From Fibrobacter sp. UWR4 (lineage in GTDB: Bacteria > Fibrobacterota > Fibrobacteria > Fibrobacterales > Fibrobacteraceae), in assembly GCF_003149045.1 (NCBI RefSeq), contig NZ_QGDU01000014.1, positions 1-64,000 on the forward strand: 64,000 nt of DNA, in the 5' to 3' direction. The notes under the pieces were generated by a model that saw only the letters and a program-made list of their open reading frames with translations, had not been told where the DNA came from and did not search any database. Positions 26,074-34,031 of the stretch are shown here, piece by piece. The translations under genes and the position numbers were made by a program. Numbering within the stretch: the stretch's first letter is position 1; each line of letters begins with the position of its first letter.

Positions 26074-27231
26074 CTAGTGCGGAATTAAGGTCAAGTTCTT
26101 TTGGACGATACTCCGCTGAACCCAGGAAACTCGGTTTTTGGAATCAACGGTAATATCAGGAAACATCACGTTATATTGCTCCATACATTCCTGTTCATAC
26201 GCTGCGGTACTGCGATTTGCCTTTTGCAAAATACGGTTATTATCCACTAGTCCCGAACAAATATCCGTATCCTCAATGCCATCCTCTAAAACAGAATGAT
26301 CATAAATATTCGAAAAATCAAACTCCGTTAAGGACGTATGCATTAACCCAAAGAAATGCCCCAACTCATGCAATGCAGTCCAAGAGACGAAAGCAGAAGA
26401 TCGTAACACGCCCGACCGTTTTCGTACCGCAACAACCATTACATTCTTTTCTGTATCTTCACCATATCTTGGCGAATACCCCGAAAAGCCTGATTCTATT
26501 TGATCCACAAGGACAATATCCAGAGCTTTAGAAACTCGTTCACCAGACCATCTGGCTAAACCAGAAAAATCTTCACTAAACGAAGCGATATAAGGTTCAT
26601 CGCTGGCGATTCTATTTTCAAACAGGGGGTGCATTGCAGCGTAGGAAACATACAAAGAATCCACACAAATCTCGTAATGTTTTTGAACGTCCCTTTTTAT
26701 AACGTTCATGAGACTATCTGCAGAAACACTGTCGCTAGTTCCAGCATACTCACCAACAATGACGAGATTCAAAGAAATGCACTCCGATCCCGAACCAGTT
26801 CCTTCTAAACGCACCTGGGAAACAGACTTTCCATATGGCGAATCATCAGCATTTACCAAGCTTAAAGCAGCGGTTCCAACAGTATCAGATTTACATGTAA
26901 ATTCATAAGTCAACAAACTATCAATTATTTTTCCATCATAGATTCCATCGCAAACGGAATGATGGATAGATAATTTCGGCAATTCAAACGATTCGTCTAT
27001 AACTGCAGTAAGTTTATATTCTCCTAAGGGGCTCAAATAAGTGCCAACAAAATTATAGGCAATATTATAATCCACAGAATCTCGGACTTCCCCCGCATTC
27101 GGGAATAGAACAATTTTCGACTCTATATTTTTTTGATCTACTATTTTTCCCTCAGTACCTTTATCCCCGCAGGCACCTAAAGTAAAGAAACATACGAGCA
27201 TCAATACAATATTGAAATACTTTTTTTTCAT
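26074..27231 (-). CDS. Secreted metzincin-like zinc-protease lipoprotein
   Basis: The 385-aa product has a signal peptide with lipobox LGAC (Cys about residue 21). The C-terminal half carries HELGHFFGLMH, the zinc-binding HExxHxxGxxH motif of metzincin peptidases, following ASFSEDFSGLARWSGERVSKALDIVLVDQI. The N-terminal half (about 30-190) is a probable beta-sandwich of unknown role. The ATG at 27231 is chosen because it starts the signal peptide (MKKKYFNIVLML). The open frame begins with a TTG ten codons earlier. Probably an outer-membrane-anchored protease. The substrate is unknown. Confidence 0.8.
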   Translation of the reverse strand: MKKKYFNIVLMLVCFFTLGACGDKGTEGKIVDQKNIESKIVLFPNAGEVRDSVDYNIAYNFVGTYLSPLGEYKLTAVIDESFELPKLSIHHSVCDGIYDGKIIDSLLTYEFTCKSDTVGTAALSLVNADDSPYGKSVSQVRLEGTGSGSECISLNLVIVGEYAGTSDSVSADSLMNVIKRDVQKHYEICVDSLYVSYAAMHPLFENRIASDEPYIASFSEDFSGLARWSGERVSKALDIVLVDQIESGFSGYSPRYGEDTEKNVMVVAVRKRSGVLRSSAFVSWTALHELGHFFGLMHTSLTEFDFSNIYDHSVLEDGIEDTDICSGLVDNNRILQKANRSTAAYEQECMEQYNVMFPDITVDSKNRVSWVQRSIVQKNLTLIPH

Positions 27232-27268
27232 TGCAAATGACAATAATATCACAAAGTACAATATAACG

Positions 27269-27296
27269 AAAAAAACGAACTTACGTTCGTTTTTTT
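27269..27296. terminator. Bidirectional terminator
   Basis: AAAAAAACGAAC (27269-27280) pairs with GTTCGTTTTTTT (27285-27296), giving A/T tracts on both sides. It terminates the gene remnant at 27304 on the minus strand. Confidence 0.85.
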
Positions 27297-27303
27297 GTGG
27301 CGG

Positions 27304-27744
27304 TTATTTGATTTTCCTCACCAGTCGAAGTCCTTGATACCCCCCAAAGCCGCCATTAGAATTATCCATGTGAGCCCCAAAATTCAGCGATTGCAGAGAG
27401 TCATACAAAAAGCCACCCTTACACGATGTGATTTCATTACCAAAAATGCTCTTTCCGGGAAGCATCACATGCTCGCAAACAAGGCCTGTCATATCATAAA
27501 GCCCATAATCATTCGGTTTTTTCATGCCAACCGGCTTCGATTCTTGCTGATATACTCCATACTTTTTAGAAATAGCAATTCCTTCACCAAACCAAGCATA
27601 TTGAGAAGCAACGTCTTTACTTTCACTATTTCCCCAAACATATTTTCGTCCAATCTTCCCAGCTTTAGCTAAAGCCATCCATTCATCATAAAAAGGCAAA
27701 CGATAACCATTGGCGTCCTCGCGAAAGCGAGAATCTAGCATCAA
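27304..27744 (-). pseudogene. C-terminal fragment of a formylglycine-generating-enzyme-like (SUMF1/FGE) protein
   Basis: The 3' part of the frame reads ANGYRLPFYDEWMALAKAG...YAWFGE...KPVGMKKPNDYGLYDMTGLVCEHV...GFGGYQGLRLVR, the FGE-sulfatase fold found in many Fibrobacter paralogues. Upstream of ANGYRLP (about 27714) homology ends inside a short palindromic repeat (27718-27731), so the N-terminal half, signal peptide and start are lost. It probably came from a surface protein of the major paralogous type. No ribosome-binding site supports the current ATG. Confidence 0.75.
27718..27742. repeat. REP-like hairpin at the gene break
   Basis: CTCGC (27718-27722) and GCGAG (27727-27731) with a GAAA loop lead into AATCTAGCATC, a common dispersed repeat pattern. 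The FGE-like fragment stops matching its family exactly here. Confidence 0.5.
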
Positions 27745-27776
27745 AAAAGGCCGTAGGGAACACCTGCGGTCTTTTT
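27743..27776. terminator. Bidirectional terminator
   Basis: AAAAAAGGCCGTAGG (27743-27757) pairs imperfectly with CCTGCGGTCTTTTT (27763-27776). It lies past the antitoxin gene on the minus strand. Confidence 0.7.
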
Positions 27777-27807
27777 CGTTTATTTAAACGTTATTGGAAT
27801 TCAACAC

Positions 27808-27993
27808 TTAAGGCTGGTACTTCTCCCGCTTTTCGCGAAGGGACAGAATGATAGATTGAACTTCTGGAGAAATTTTATTCAAATCCTCTAACAGTTCTTC
27901 CTGCGACATGCCCTTTATTTTTTCGTAATGAGCTTCTCGGATTTTATGAATATCTTCTACAGTAAAGTCTTTCGAGATGTCTACTTTTTCCAT
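27808..27993 (-). CDS. Small antitoxin-like protein of a PIN system
   Basis: The 61-aa, charged, helical protein (MEKVDISKDFTVEDIHKIREAHYEKIKGM...) overlaps the 3' end of a PIN-domain remnant by 13 nt. Toxin-first PIN operons with such small partners are, as I recall, frequent in Fibrobacter. No DNA-binding motif is obvious. With the toxin broken it may be an orphan. Confidence 0.6.
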   Translation of the reverse strand: MEKVDISKDFTVEDIHKIREAHYEKIKGMSQEELLEDLNKISPEVQSIILSLREKREKYQP

Positions 27994-28133
27994 AAACGAT
28001 ACTCCTCGTCTTCCTGATGTTCAATAAGAACCGTTGGCAGCACAATTGCCAACATAGATAAATCCTGATGCAGGTAGCTGATTACAGAAGTGTCAAGATA
28101 GACCTTCAACTTTTTCTGATTGTCATTAGACAT
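27981..28133 (-). pseudogene. Internally deleted PIN-domain toxin
   Basis: The 50-codon frame starts with a classic PIN N-terminus (KLKVYLDTSVISYL, containing the first catalytic Asp) and then jumps to what looks like the C-terminal tail of the same family (IVLPTVLIEHQEDEEYRLWKK). About 100 residues, including the other acidic catalytic positions, are missing, so it cannot be an active nuclease. AAGGAG precedes the ATG. The downstream partner gene overlaps it. Confidence 0.65.
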
Positions 28134-28154
28134 AGTATCTCCTTAAAAAGAAAA

Positions 28155-28177
28155 AACACTTGATTTTTTCAAGTGTT
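28155..28177 (-). terminator. Terminator on the minus strand
   Basis: AACACTTGA (28155-28163) pairs with TCAAGTGTT (28169-28177). Six T follow on the minus strand. It would end the transcript of the 133-aa gene at 28291. Confidence 0.7.
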
Positions 28178-28214
28178 CAGGAGACGAATTCTAACGCTCG
28201 GGATGTAATATAGA

Positions 28215-28242
28215 AAGCACCCTATTTTTGTAAAGGGTGCTT
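28215..28242. terminator. Second hairpin upstream of the PIN remnant
   Basis: AAGCACCCT (28215-28223) pairs with AGGGTGCTT (28234-28242) around a T-rich loop. Confidence 0.5.
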
Positions 28243-28290
28243 AGGTAAATGGTTTGTAATTTATGACTTTGCTTTTACAGCGTTGCCGTT

Positions 28291-28692
28291 CTACTTCAGC
28301 AGAATCTTGAGGAGGGATTCTGCTGTTTCGTTCTCGACAAAACGGATAGCGGTTACGGGCCTGTATTCAAAGGACATGTATTTCGTAAGCTGCAAAGCCG
28401 CGAACTTGTGGTCCTTAGAATAGCAGTAGGAAAGATCGTACATTCCATTTTCTACGGAAGGCAGAGGTTCCATCTTCGCAACCGTTTCGCAGATTGAATC
28501 ATCGGGCAATTCCAACAATTCCTTGATTTTATCACCATTGTCTGGATCCAGTTCCAAATCGCCACCATCAATTTTCGACTTTGTCGGATTATAAAAGATT
28601 GTTTCCCTGAGACCAAAGAATGTTTTCTTGACGGTAATGTTGGATTGGTTGTGAAGGGAGTCATCCATCTCCCTGTCATTTGTAAGACTCAT
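28291..28692 (-). CDS. Hypothetical protein, 133 aa
   Basis: I do not recognise this protein. It is soluble, acidic, has no signal peptide, and shows mixed alpha/beta character (VKKTFFGLRETIFYNPTKSK, then HKFAALQLTKYMSFEYRPVTAIRF). Codon use matches neighbouring genes. The ribosome-binding signal is weak (GAGAAAG). Two hairpins lie downstream. Confidence 0.5.
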   Translation of the reverse strand: MSLTNDREMDDSLHNQSNITVKKTFFGLRETIFYNPTKSKIDGGDLELDPDNGDKIKELLELPDDSICETVAKMEPLPSVENGMYDLSYCYSKDHKFAALQLTKYMSFEYRPVTAIRFVENETAESLLKILLK

Positions 28693-28796
28693 TTTTCTTT
28701 CTCTTGTTTATAAAATTTGTGAAAGCCGCGCGCACGCCAAAACAAGCGCAAGTTCTTTGCGCGGCATAATTGCAATCTTTATGGGAGAAAGAAGGA

Positions 28797-29198
28797 TTAA
28801 CAGAGAATCCGTTCTAGAGTATAGACGTAATATTCCTTCGGGTGGCTAAATGTAAGTGCTGTCGGAAACTCCGATCGCAGAACTATACGGCCCTCAGTAT
28901 TTCGAAGGGTATTGAAATCATGCCATCCAGCTATTCCGCGATAGGCACTGCGACCGCCGAGACCATCAAGGAATACACTCCGCAGAACCCGAGAAGAAAT
29001 ATTCTGTGCAGGAGCGCGAGATTCCACATACGCCGTTACAGGAAGAGCATCGCCATAACGCAACAAATGGTCGCCCTGCAATTCCTGTGCTTGACGGGAA
29101 TCGACATCACTAGCATAGGCGCCAATATTCATTCCAGCAAACAGAGCGAAAATCACGCTTGCCAGAATCATCACTGCATTTTGCTTAAGCCATTTCAT
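28797..29198 (-). CDS. Hypothetical exported protein, 133 aa
   Basis: The product starts with a hydrophobic signal/anchor (NAVMILASVIFALFAGMNIGAYA) and then about 105 soluble residues of unknown family (RYGDALPVTAYVESRAPAQ, EYYVYTLERILC). A conserved domain is not recognised. It is probably periplasmic or inner-membrane tethered. It is divergent from the Gfo/Idh/MocA fusion gene. Confidence 0.5.
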   Translation of the reverse strand: MKWLKQNAVMILASVIFALFAGMNIGAYASDVDSRQAQELQGDHLLRYGDALPVTAYVESRAPAQNISSRVLRSVFLDGLGGRSAYRGIAGWHDFNTLRNTEGRIVLRSEFPTALTFSHPKEYYVYTLERILC

Positions 29199-29309
29199 AG
29201 TCTAATCAAAAGTGAAAACTACAAATTAATCAACTCTAAAACAAGGGTAACGGGTACGCTAGTAAACAAGATTGTCCAAAATATTTCAGGCGTCAATCGT
29301 TCTGAGATT

Positions 29310-29315
29310 TATATT
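29310..29315 (+). promoter_or_regulatory. -10 box placed for a leaderless start
   Basis: TATATT ends 6 nt before the ATG at 29322 in the context TATATTTAAGTCATG. No Shine-Dalgarno sequence and no good -35 box are present. Confidence 0.4.
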
Positions 29316-29321
29316 TAAGTC

Positions 29322-31286
29322 ATGAAGAACATGAAATTGGGAATTCTCGGGTGTGGCTATATCGCCGGCAAGATGGCGGAAGCCGTCAAGGTATTGGAAT
29401 GCAAGGGTATGGGCGTGGAACTGCACGCTGTTGCCGCTCGCGATTTTGAGAAAGCGGACGCATTCGCCAAGCAGTATGGCGCAGTCAAGGCTTACGGAAG
29501 CTATCAGGAACTGGCCGCCGACGCGGATGTGGATTTGATTTATATCGCCACTCCTCATTCCCATCATCATGAACATTCCAAGCTTTGCATTGCCGCCGGC
29601 AAGAACATCCTGGTGGAAAAGGCATTCTGCGGAAACGTGAAGCAGGCAACGGAAGTGATTGCCATGGCCCATGACAAGGGCGTGTTTTTGTGCGAAGCCA
29701 TGTGGACCCGTTTCCTGCCCGCAGTTAACGTTGTTCGCAATTGGATTAAAGCTGGTCGCATTGGCGAAGTACAAAGCATTGAAGCAGACTTCTCCCAGCC
29801 CCTCACTCATGTGGAACGTTTGATGAATCCTGCCTTGGCTGGTGGCGCCCTGCTGGATTTGGGAATTTACAGTCTGACTTTTGCAGACTTGTTCCTGAAT
29901 GATGAGGGTTGCCAGGGTAACGACGGCATTGTGGGCGTGAACTGCGCAAACTACGGCGCACCTATTGCCAGTCTGGACGCACGCTGCATCAAGACGGAAA
30001 CCGGCGTAGATGCCACCGACTGGATCAATATCACCTACAAGAATGGCAAGAAGGCTTATCTCAAGGCCTCCATCGCCAATCCCTGGCATAACGAAGGTGT
30101 TATCTACGGAACCAAGGGCTACATCCGGGTGGTGAACCTGAACGACATGGAAGAGCTGCAAGTTTATGACGCCGCGGGCCAGCTGGTGGAAAGCGTGAAG
30201 CCGGAACGCGTTTGCAACTTCTACGAGTATGAGGTATTGGCCTGCCGCGACGCAATGGCCAAGGGCGCCAAGGAATGTGCCGAGATGACCCATTACAAGA
30301 CCATGGAAATGATGGAACTGATGGACAATCTCCGCGACCGTTTTGGCGTAAGCTATCCCTTCGAGATTGCGTCGGGCGTTACTTGGGACCGTAGCGGCAA
30401 TAAGTCTATCCTGCAGGTCTTTGATATTGAAACCGGCAAGATTACAACGCTGAAAAAGTTTGACTGCGTCATGGAAGCTCCCAACTGGAGCGCCGACGGA
30501 AAGTACATCACCTACAATTCCAACGGTCGCATCTACAAGATGGACCTAGTCCGCGATGCCGCTGGTGAACTTGCCGCAGGCGAAACTACGGAAGTGCCCA
30601 GCTACTATGTGGACAACTGTAACAATGACCACGTCCTGGATCCCGATGGAAGCGGTTTGTACGTCAGTCACCACACGAAGGAAGATGGCCAGTCCCGCAT
30701 CTACAAGATTTTCTTTGACGGTCGCGAACCTGTGCTGGTGACGCCCCTGGCCCCCAGCTACCTCCACGGAATCACTCCCGACGGAAAGCACCTGGCCTAC
30801 TGCGCCGAACGTAACGGGGAATACGACATCTACACCATTCCCACCGCCGGCGGAAACGAAAAACAGCTTACAACTGCCCGCGGGTTGAACGATGGCCCGG
30901 AATACGATTGCAAGGGCGAATACATCTGGTTCAACTCCGTACGCACCGGCCGTATGCAGGCTTGGCGCATGAAAGCCGACGGTTCTGAACAGACCCAGAT
31001 GACCTTCGACAAGCATTGGAATACCTGGTTCCCCCACATTTCCCCGGACCTTAAGAAAGTGGTCATGGTGGCCTATACGGAAGTGGACGTGAAGCCCGGC
31101 GAACACGTTCCCAACAAGAATGTGGAACTGCGATTGATGACTGCCGATGAACCTAACGGCGGCAAGGACAATACCTGGACTAAGCCAAAGACCATCCTGA
31201 AGTTGTTTGGCGGTCAGGGCACGGTCAACGTGAATTCCTGGGCTCCTGACAGCAGGCAGTTTGCGTTCGTGATTTACGAGAAGTAA
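29322..31286 (+). CDS. Gfo/Idh/MocA oxidoreductase fused to a TolB-like beta-propeller
   Basis: The 654-aa protein has two parts. Residues 1-~345 are a Gfo/Idh/MocA dehydrogenase: Rossmann motif LGILGCGYIAGKMAE, catalytic-type EKAFCGN, and a C-terminal sheet domain (GALLDLGIYSLTFADLF). Residues ~350-654 are a WD40/TolB-type propeller with repeats such as APNWSADGKYITYNSNGRIY, HGITPDGKHLAYCAERNGEYDIY and FPHISPDLKKVVMVAY. The junction YPFEIASGVTWDRSGNKSILQVF is in one continuous frame. No signal peptide is seen, so both halves are cytoplasmic. The propeller may bind a sugar-derived ligand. The fusion is unusual in my experience. Confidence 0.85.
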   Translation: MKNMKLGILGCGYIAGKMAEAVKVLECKGMGVELHAVAARDFEKADAFAKQYGAVKAYGSYQELAADADVDLIYIATPHSHHHEHSKLCIAAGKNILVEKAFCGNVKQATEVIAMAHDKGVFLCEAMWTRFLPAVNVVRNWIKAGRIGEVQSIEADFSQPLTHVERLMNPALAGGALLDLGIYSLTFADLFLNDEGCQGNDGIVGVNCANYGAPIASLDARCIKTETGVDATDWINITYKNGKKAYLKASIANPWHNEGVIYGTKGYIRVVNLNDMEELQVYDAAGQLVESVKPERVCNFYEYEVLACRDAMAKGAKECAEMTHYKTMEMMELMDNLRDRFGVSYPFEIASGVTWDRSGNKSILQVFDIETGKITTLKKFDCVMEAPNWSADGKYITYNSNGRIYKMDLVRDAAGELAAGETTEVPSYYVDNCNNDHVLDPDGSGLYVSHHTKEDGQSRIYKIFFDGREPVLVTPLAPSYLHGITPDGKHLAYCAERNGEYDIYTIPTAGGNEKQLTTARGLNDGPEYDCKGEYIWFNSVRTGRMQAWRMKADGSEQTQMTFDKHWNTWFPHISPDLKKVVMVAYTEVDVKPGEHVPNKNVELRLMTADEPNGGKDNTWTKPKTILKLFGGQGTVNVNSWAPDSRQFAFVIYEK

Positions 31287-31302
31287 GGTTACAAGACAGC
31301 CG

Positions 31303-31324
31303 ATGCTGACATTCGTCAGCATGA
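31303..31324. repeat. REP-like hairpin
   Basis: ATGCTGAC (31303-31310) pairs with GTCAGCAT (31315-31322) and is followed by GACA, as in other repeats of this window. Confidence 0.5.
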
Positions 31325-31339
31325 CATCGCAGGAAAAAA

Positions 31340-31807
31340 ATGTACCTTTATGGTATGTTGCAGGACGTTGCCGGACAAATCAAGAAACTATCTCCCCTAA
31401 TGGATGAAACTTCCGAAATCTTTCGGGAGCTTTCCCTCTACTTTGGAGGTCCTGCAAAGATCCAAGTCCACCAGGGGGACCTGGCAAAGTTTCTCGGTCA
31501 CAAGCGTCTCTATCGGGTCATCCGACTAAAGGGCGAATCCTACAAGGATTGCGTCTACCAGCTGGTAGATGACCATCCCGAATCTCTGGATGCCTTGGGC
31601 ATGCTCCGCTACTATCGTGCTCCCGCCGGAAAAATCAAGTGGGAAGAAATCGAGAAAGCAGAAACCGCCATGGGCAACGAATTGACCGTCAATGCCTACG
31701 GCTGGATGCCGGACGCATGGACTGTATTTGAAAAAAACGCCCCCGATGAAGAGGACGTTCAATCTCACGAGCTCATCGCCATTTTGGCTTTTGATTTCGG
31801 CGACTAA
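31340..31807 (+). CDS. Hypothetical protein, 155 aa
   Basis: A cytoplasmic, mixed-charge protein I cannot place. Visible pieces are an N-terminal helical stretch (LYGMLQDVAGQIKKLSPLMDE), a central basic segment (FLGHKRLYRVIRLKGESY) and an acidic C-terminus. AGGA lies about 6 nt before the ATG. It is convergent with the PBP4-like gene. Confidence 0.55.
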   Translation: MYLYGMLQDVAGQIKKLSPLMDETSEIFRELSLYFGGPAKIQVHQGDLAKFLGHKRLYRVIRLKGESYKDCVYQLVDDHPESLDALGMLRYYRAPAGKIKWEEIEKAETAMGNELTVNAYGWMPDAWTVFEKNAPDEEDVQSHELIAILAFDFGD

Positions 31808-31832
31808 ATCGATCGTTTCGTTCCGATAGATT

Positions 31833-34025
31833 TTACTTCTGGATGAATTCAAACAGGGAAATACCAGGAAGTTTTCCCTTGCTAGATTTTAGATAATCCA
31901 CCATATTCATTTCCACCACTCTCTTCTTTAAGGAAGAGGCATGACGGACTCTGGGAAGTTCGCCCGGAATGCAGATTACAAATCCCGTATGGTAGGCATC
32001 AATCTTTGAACTCTTGGAAATGAAAGCGACGCCCAACACAAGGAGCGGTCCTTCGTAAGGCTTGCTCATAAGTTCCATCGCCTTGTCATACGGCAAGTAG
32101 CGGATACTTACCTGGGGGTCTTCTGCGGGGGCACCATTGACCAGATACTTCAGGTTCTTGGCCTTGAAGAAAGCGTTCTTGGGCATGGTACGCACAATTG
32201 TGGTATCGCCCGGAACTTCAATCATGCGGGCAAAATCACCTGCGCCAACCCAGTCCGCAATCAGGTAATGCTTGCGATAGCTATAATCAATTTGTCCATC
32301 AAAGTAACGGATCTTCTGATGGGTATCGAAAATGGATTCTGCACTTGGGGCAAGAGCCATGGCCAAAGCATGTTCCACATAGGTCACGCAATCTACGGAA
32401 TCCATATACACCAGAGGCTTTGAATCAATATCACCCAAATAGCCTTCACCCATGGGGCCAAGCAGATAAGGACGACCAACCAGCTTACTGGAGAAGAAAT
32501 CCAGACGGGCGGACAAGTCGCCAATAGGGCGAGCTTCCTGCCACATGGATTTCATTTCCATCAGGGAGCCGTAATTGTCATTAGTCTGAGAAATGAGACG
32601 CATCCACAGAGTGTCCAAAACATCCTTGCTGATTGCATCCGGATTCTTATTCGTCTCATTCAAGTACATGGCAACGGTCAAGGTGTCCCCATCCAGAGTC
32701 TGGATATAACCGGCAAGGCCGTGCACTTCGCCAATAAAGCCCGTCTTAAACTGAGTGAGCCAAGGATACTTCAGTTCCTTCATGCGGGTGCTTCCGGAAC
32801 CTACGCCAGGGCTTGCGAAACTACGGATGTAATATTCACCCTTGGGGTGCCTTGCCATGAAAGCCAACAGCTTAGTTTCGGAGGTCGGCTTCAGACGATT
32901 TCTAAAGGAAAGGCCGCTACCGTCGTACACTTCAAAATCGTCGCCACTAATGCCCGCCTCTGCAAGAAGTTTCTGTTCCAGCTGTTTACCGCTTTCCACG
33001 CTACCTTCGTTCAGGAGCTCCGCCCCCATATTGCGAAGGAGTGTTTCTGCATGATAGTTCTGGCTCTTCTGATTGATTTCATCCAGGAAACTCAACAGCG
33101 GGGCTGCAGAGAACAAGAACCTCTTCTGCATTTTTTCAGAGCCGCCTGCCGTTTCCTCAGCAGCAATCTCTTCAGGAACATAAACAATTCCGCGATCGTT
33201 CAAGGCTTTCTTGAATGCGGCATCGAAGTAAAGGACAGGGTTACGAATAGGGAACGCGACCTGCGCGGAATCACCTTCGATATCGAAATCGCCACTGACC
33301 GTAACGATGTTTCGTTCCGGATCCAGGGCATACTCCCACTTCAGCCTCTTACGACGTTTCTTAGGCTTCTGGGCGGTCTTCAGCAGGTTGCGGATTTCGG
33401 TATAGCCCACATCCGGTTCAATAGTCACGATTGCCGGATCGCCTACTTTCTTACCGGGCTTAATCTTCAGCAACCCGCAGTTGTCATTGAAATTCAGGGG
33501 TGCAATTTCTGCACCATACCAGGCGTCAAAAAAGTTCTTACGCCAGTTATCCGGATTGGACTTCCAGGGGCCTTTATAGTAGGAGGAATCCAATTCAATG
33601 TTTCCACGGATTGTATCAACACCCAGTGCCTTGATGGAATCCACCATGGCGTAAAGCATGTGGAAAGGATTGGCATAGAAACGACCGGAGAAGTTCGGAT
33701 CCCCCTGGCCGCGAACGTTCACAACCCCATTAAAGACACGACCTTCCTTCCTGCCGTCCAGCGTAATGAAAGTCTTGGGTTCATAATCCAAGGGCAGGAA
33801 ATGAATTGCAGCCGCAGTGGTCAAGGTCTTTAAGGTACTTGCAGGAGTGAACTTTTCATTGCCTCGAATGTTGACCAGTTCTTCTCCCGTCTTTACGGAA
33901 CGAACAGAAAGACCGAATCGGGAATTCGGAACCATGGAATCCACAATCGCCTGGAAATCAGAAACATTCAGCTTTGCAAAGCAAAGCGCGGCAAGCAACC
34001 CAATCCAAAAAGCAACTTTTTTCAT
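31833..34025 (-). CDS. PBP4-like D-Ala-D-Ala carboxypeptidase fused to a DUF1460 amidase-like domain
   Basis: The 730-aa protein starts with a signal peptide. The S13 peptidase domain (about 20-470) has S63-T-L-K66 (SxxK), SQNYHAE (SxN) and FKTGF (KTG), so it should cleave D-Ala-D-Ala bonds in peptidoglycan. Residues ~490-730 match DUF1460, an NlpC/P60-like amidase fold with catalytic Cys in DSVDCVTYVEHAL and a His in DAYHTGFVI. In other species these activities lie on separate proteins. Together they suggest a two-step periplasmic remodelling enzyme. It ends 7 nt before the solute-binding protein gene's 5' neighbour and may share its transcript. Confidence 0.85.
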   Translation of the reverse strand: MKKVAFWIGLLAALCFAKLNVSDFQAIVDSMVPNSRFGLSVRSVKTGEELVNIRGNEKFTPASTLKTLTTAAAIHFLPLDYEPKTFITLDGRKEGRVFNGVVNVRGQGDPNFSGRFYANPFHMLYAMVDSIKALGVDTIRGNIELDSSYYKGPWKSNPDNWRKNFFDAWYGAEIAPLNFNDNCGLLKIKPGKKVGDPAIVTIEPDVGYTEIRNLLKTAQKPKKRRKRLKWEYALDPERNIVTVSGDFDIEGDSAQVAFPIRNPVLYFDAAFKKALNDRGIVYVPEEIAAEETAGGSEKMQKRFLFSAAPLLSFLDEINQKSQNYHAETLLRNMGAELLNEGSVESGKQLEQKLLAEAGISGDDFEVYDGSGLSFRNRLKPTSETKLLAFMARHPKGEYYIRSFASPGVGSGSTRMKELKYPWLTQFKTGFIGEVHGLAGYIQTLDGDTLTVAMYLNETNKNPDAISKDVLDTLWMRLISQTNDNYGSLMEMKSMWQEARPIGDLSARLDFFSSKLVGRPYLLGPMGEGYLGDIDSKPLVYMDSVDCVTYVEHALAMALAPSAESIFDTHQKIRYFDGQIDYSYRKHYLIADWVGAGDFARMIEVPGDTTIVRTMPKNAFFKAKNLKYLVNGAPAEDPQVSIRYLPYDKAMELMSKPYEGPLLVLGVAFISKSSKIDAYHTGFVICIPGELPRVRHASSLKKRVVEMNMVDYLKSSKGKLPGISLFEFIQK

Positions 34026-34031
34026 AACACC

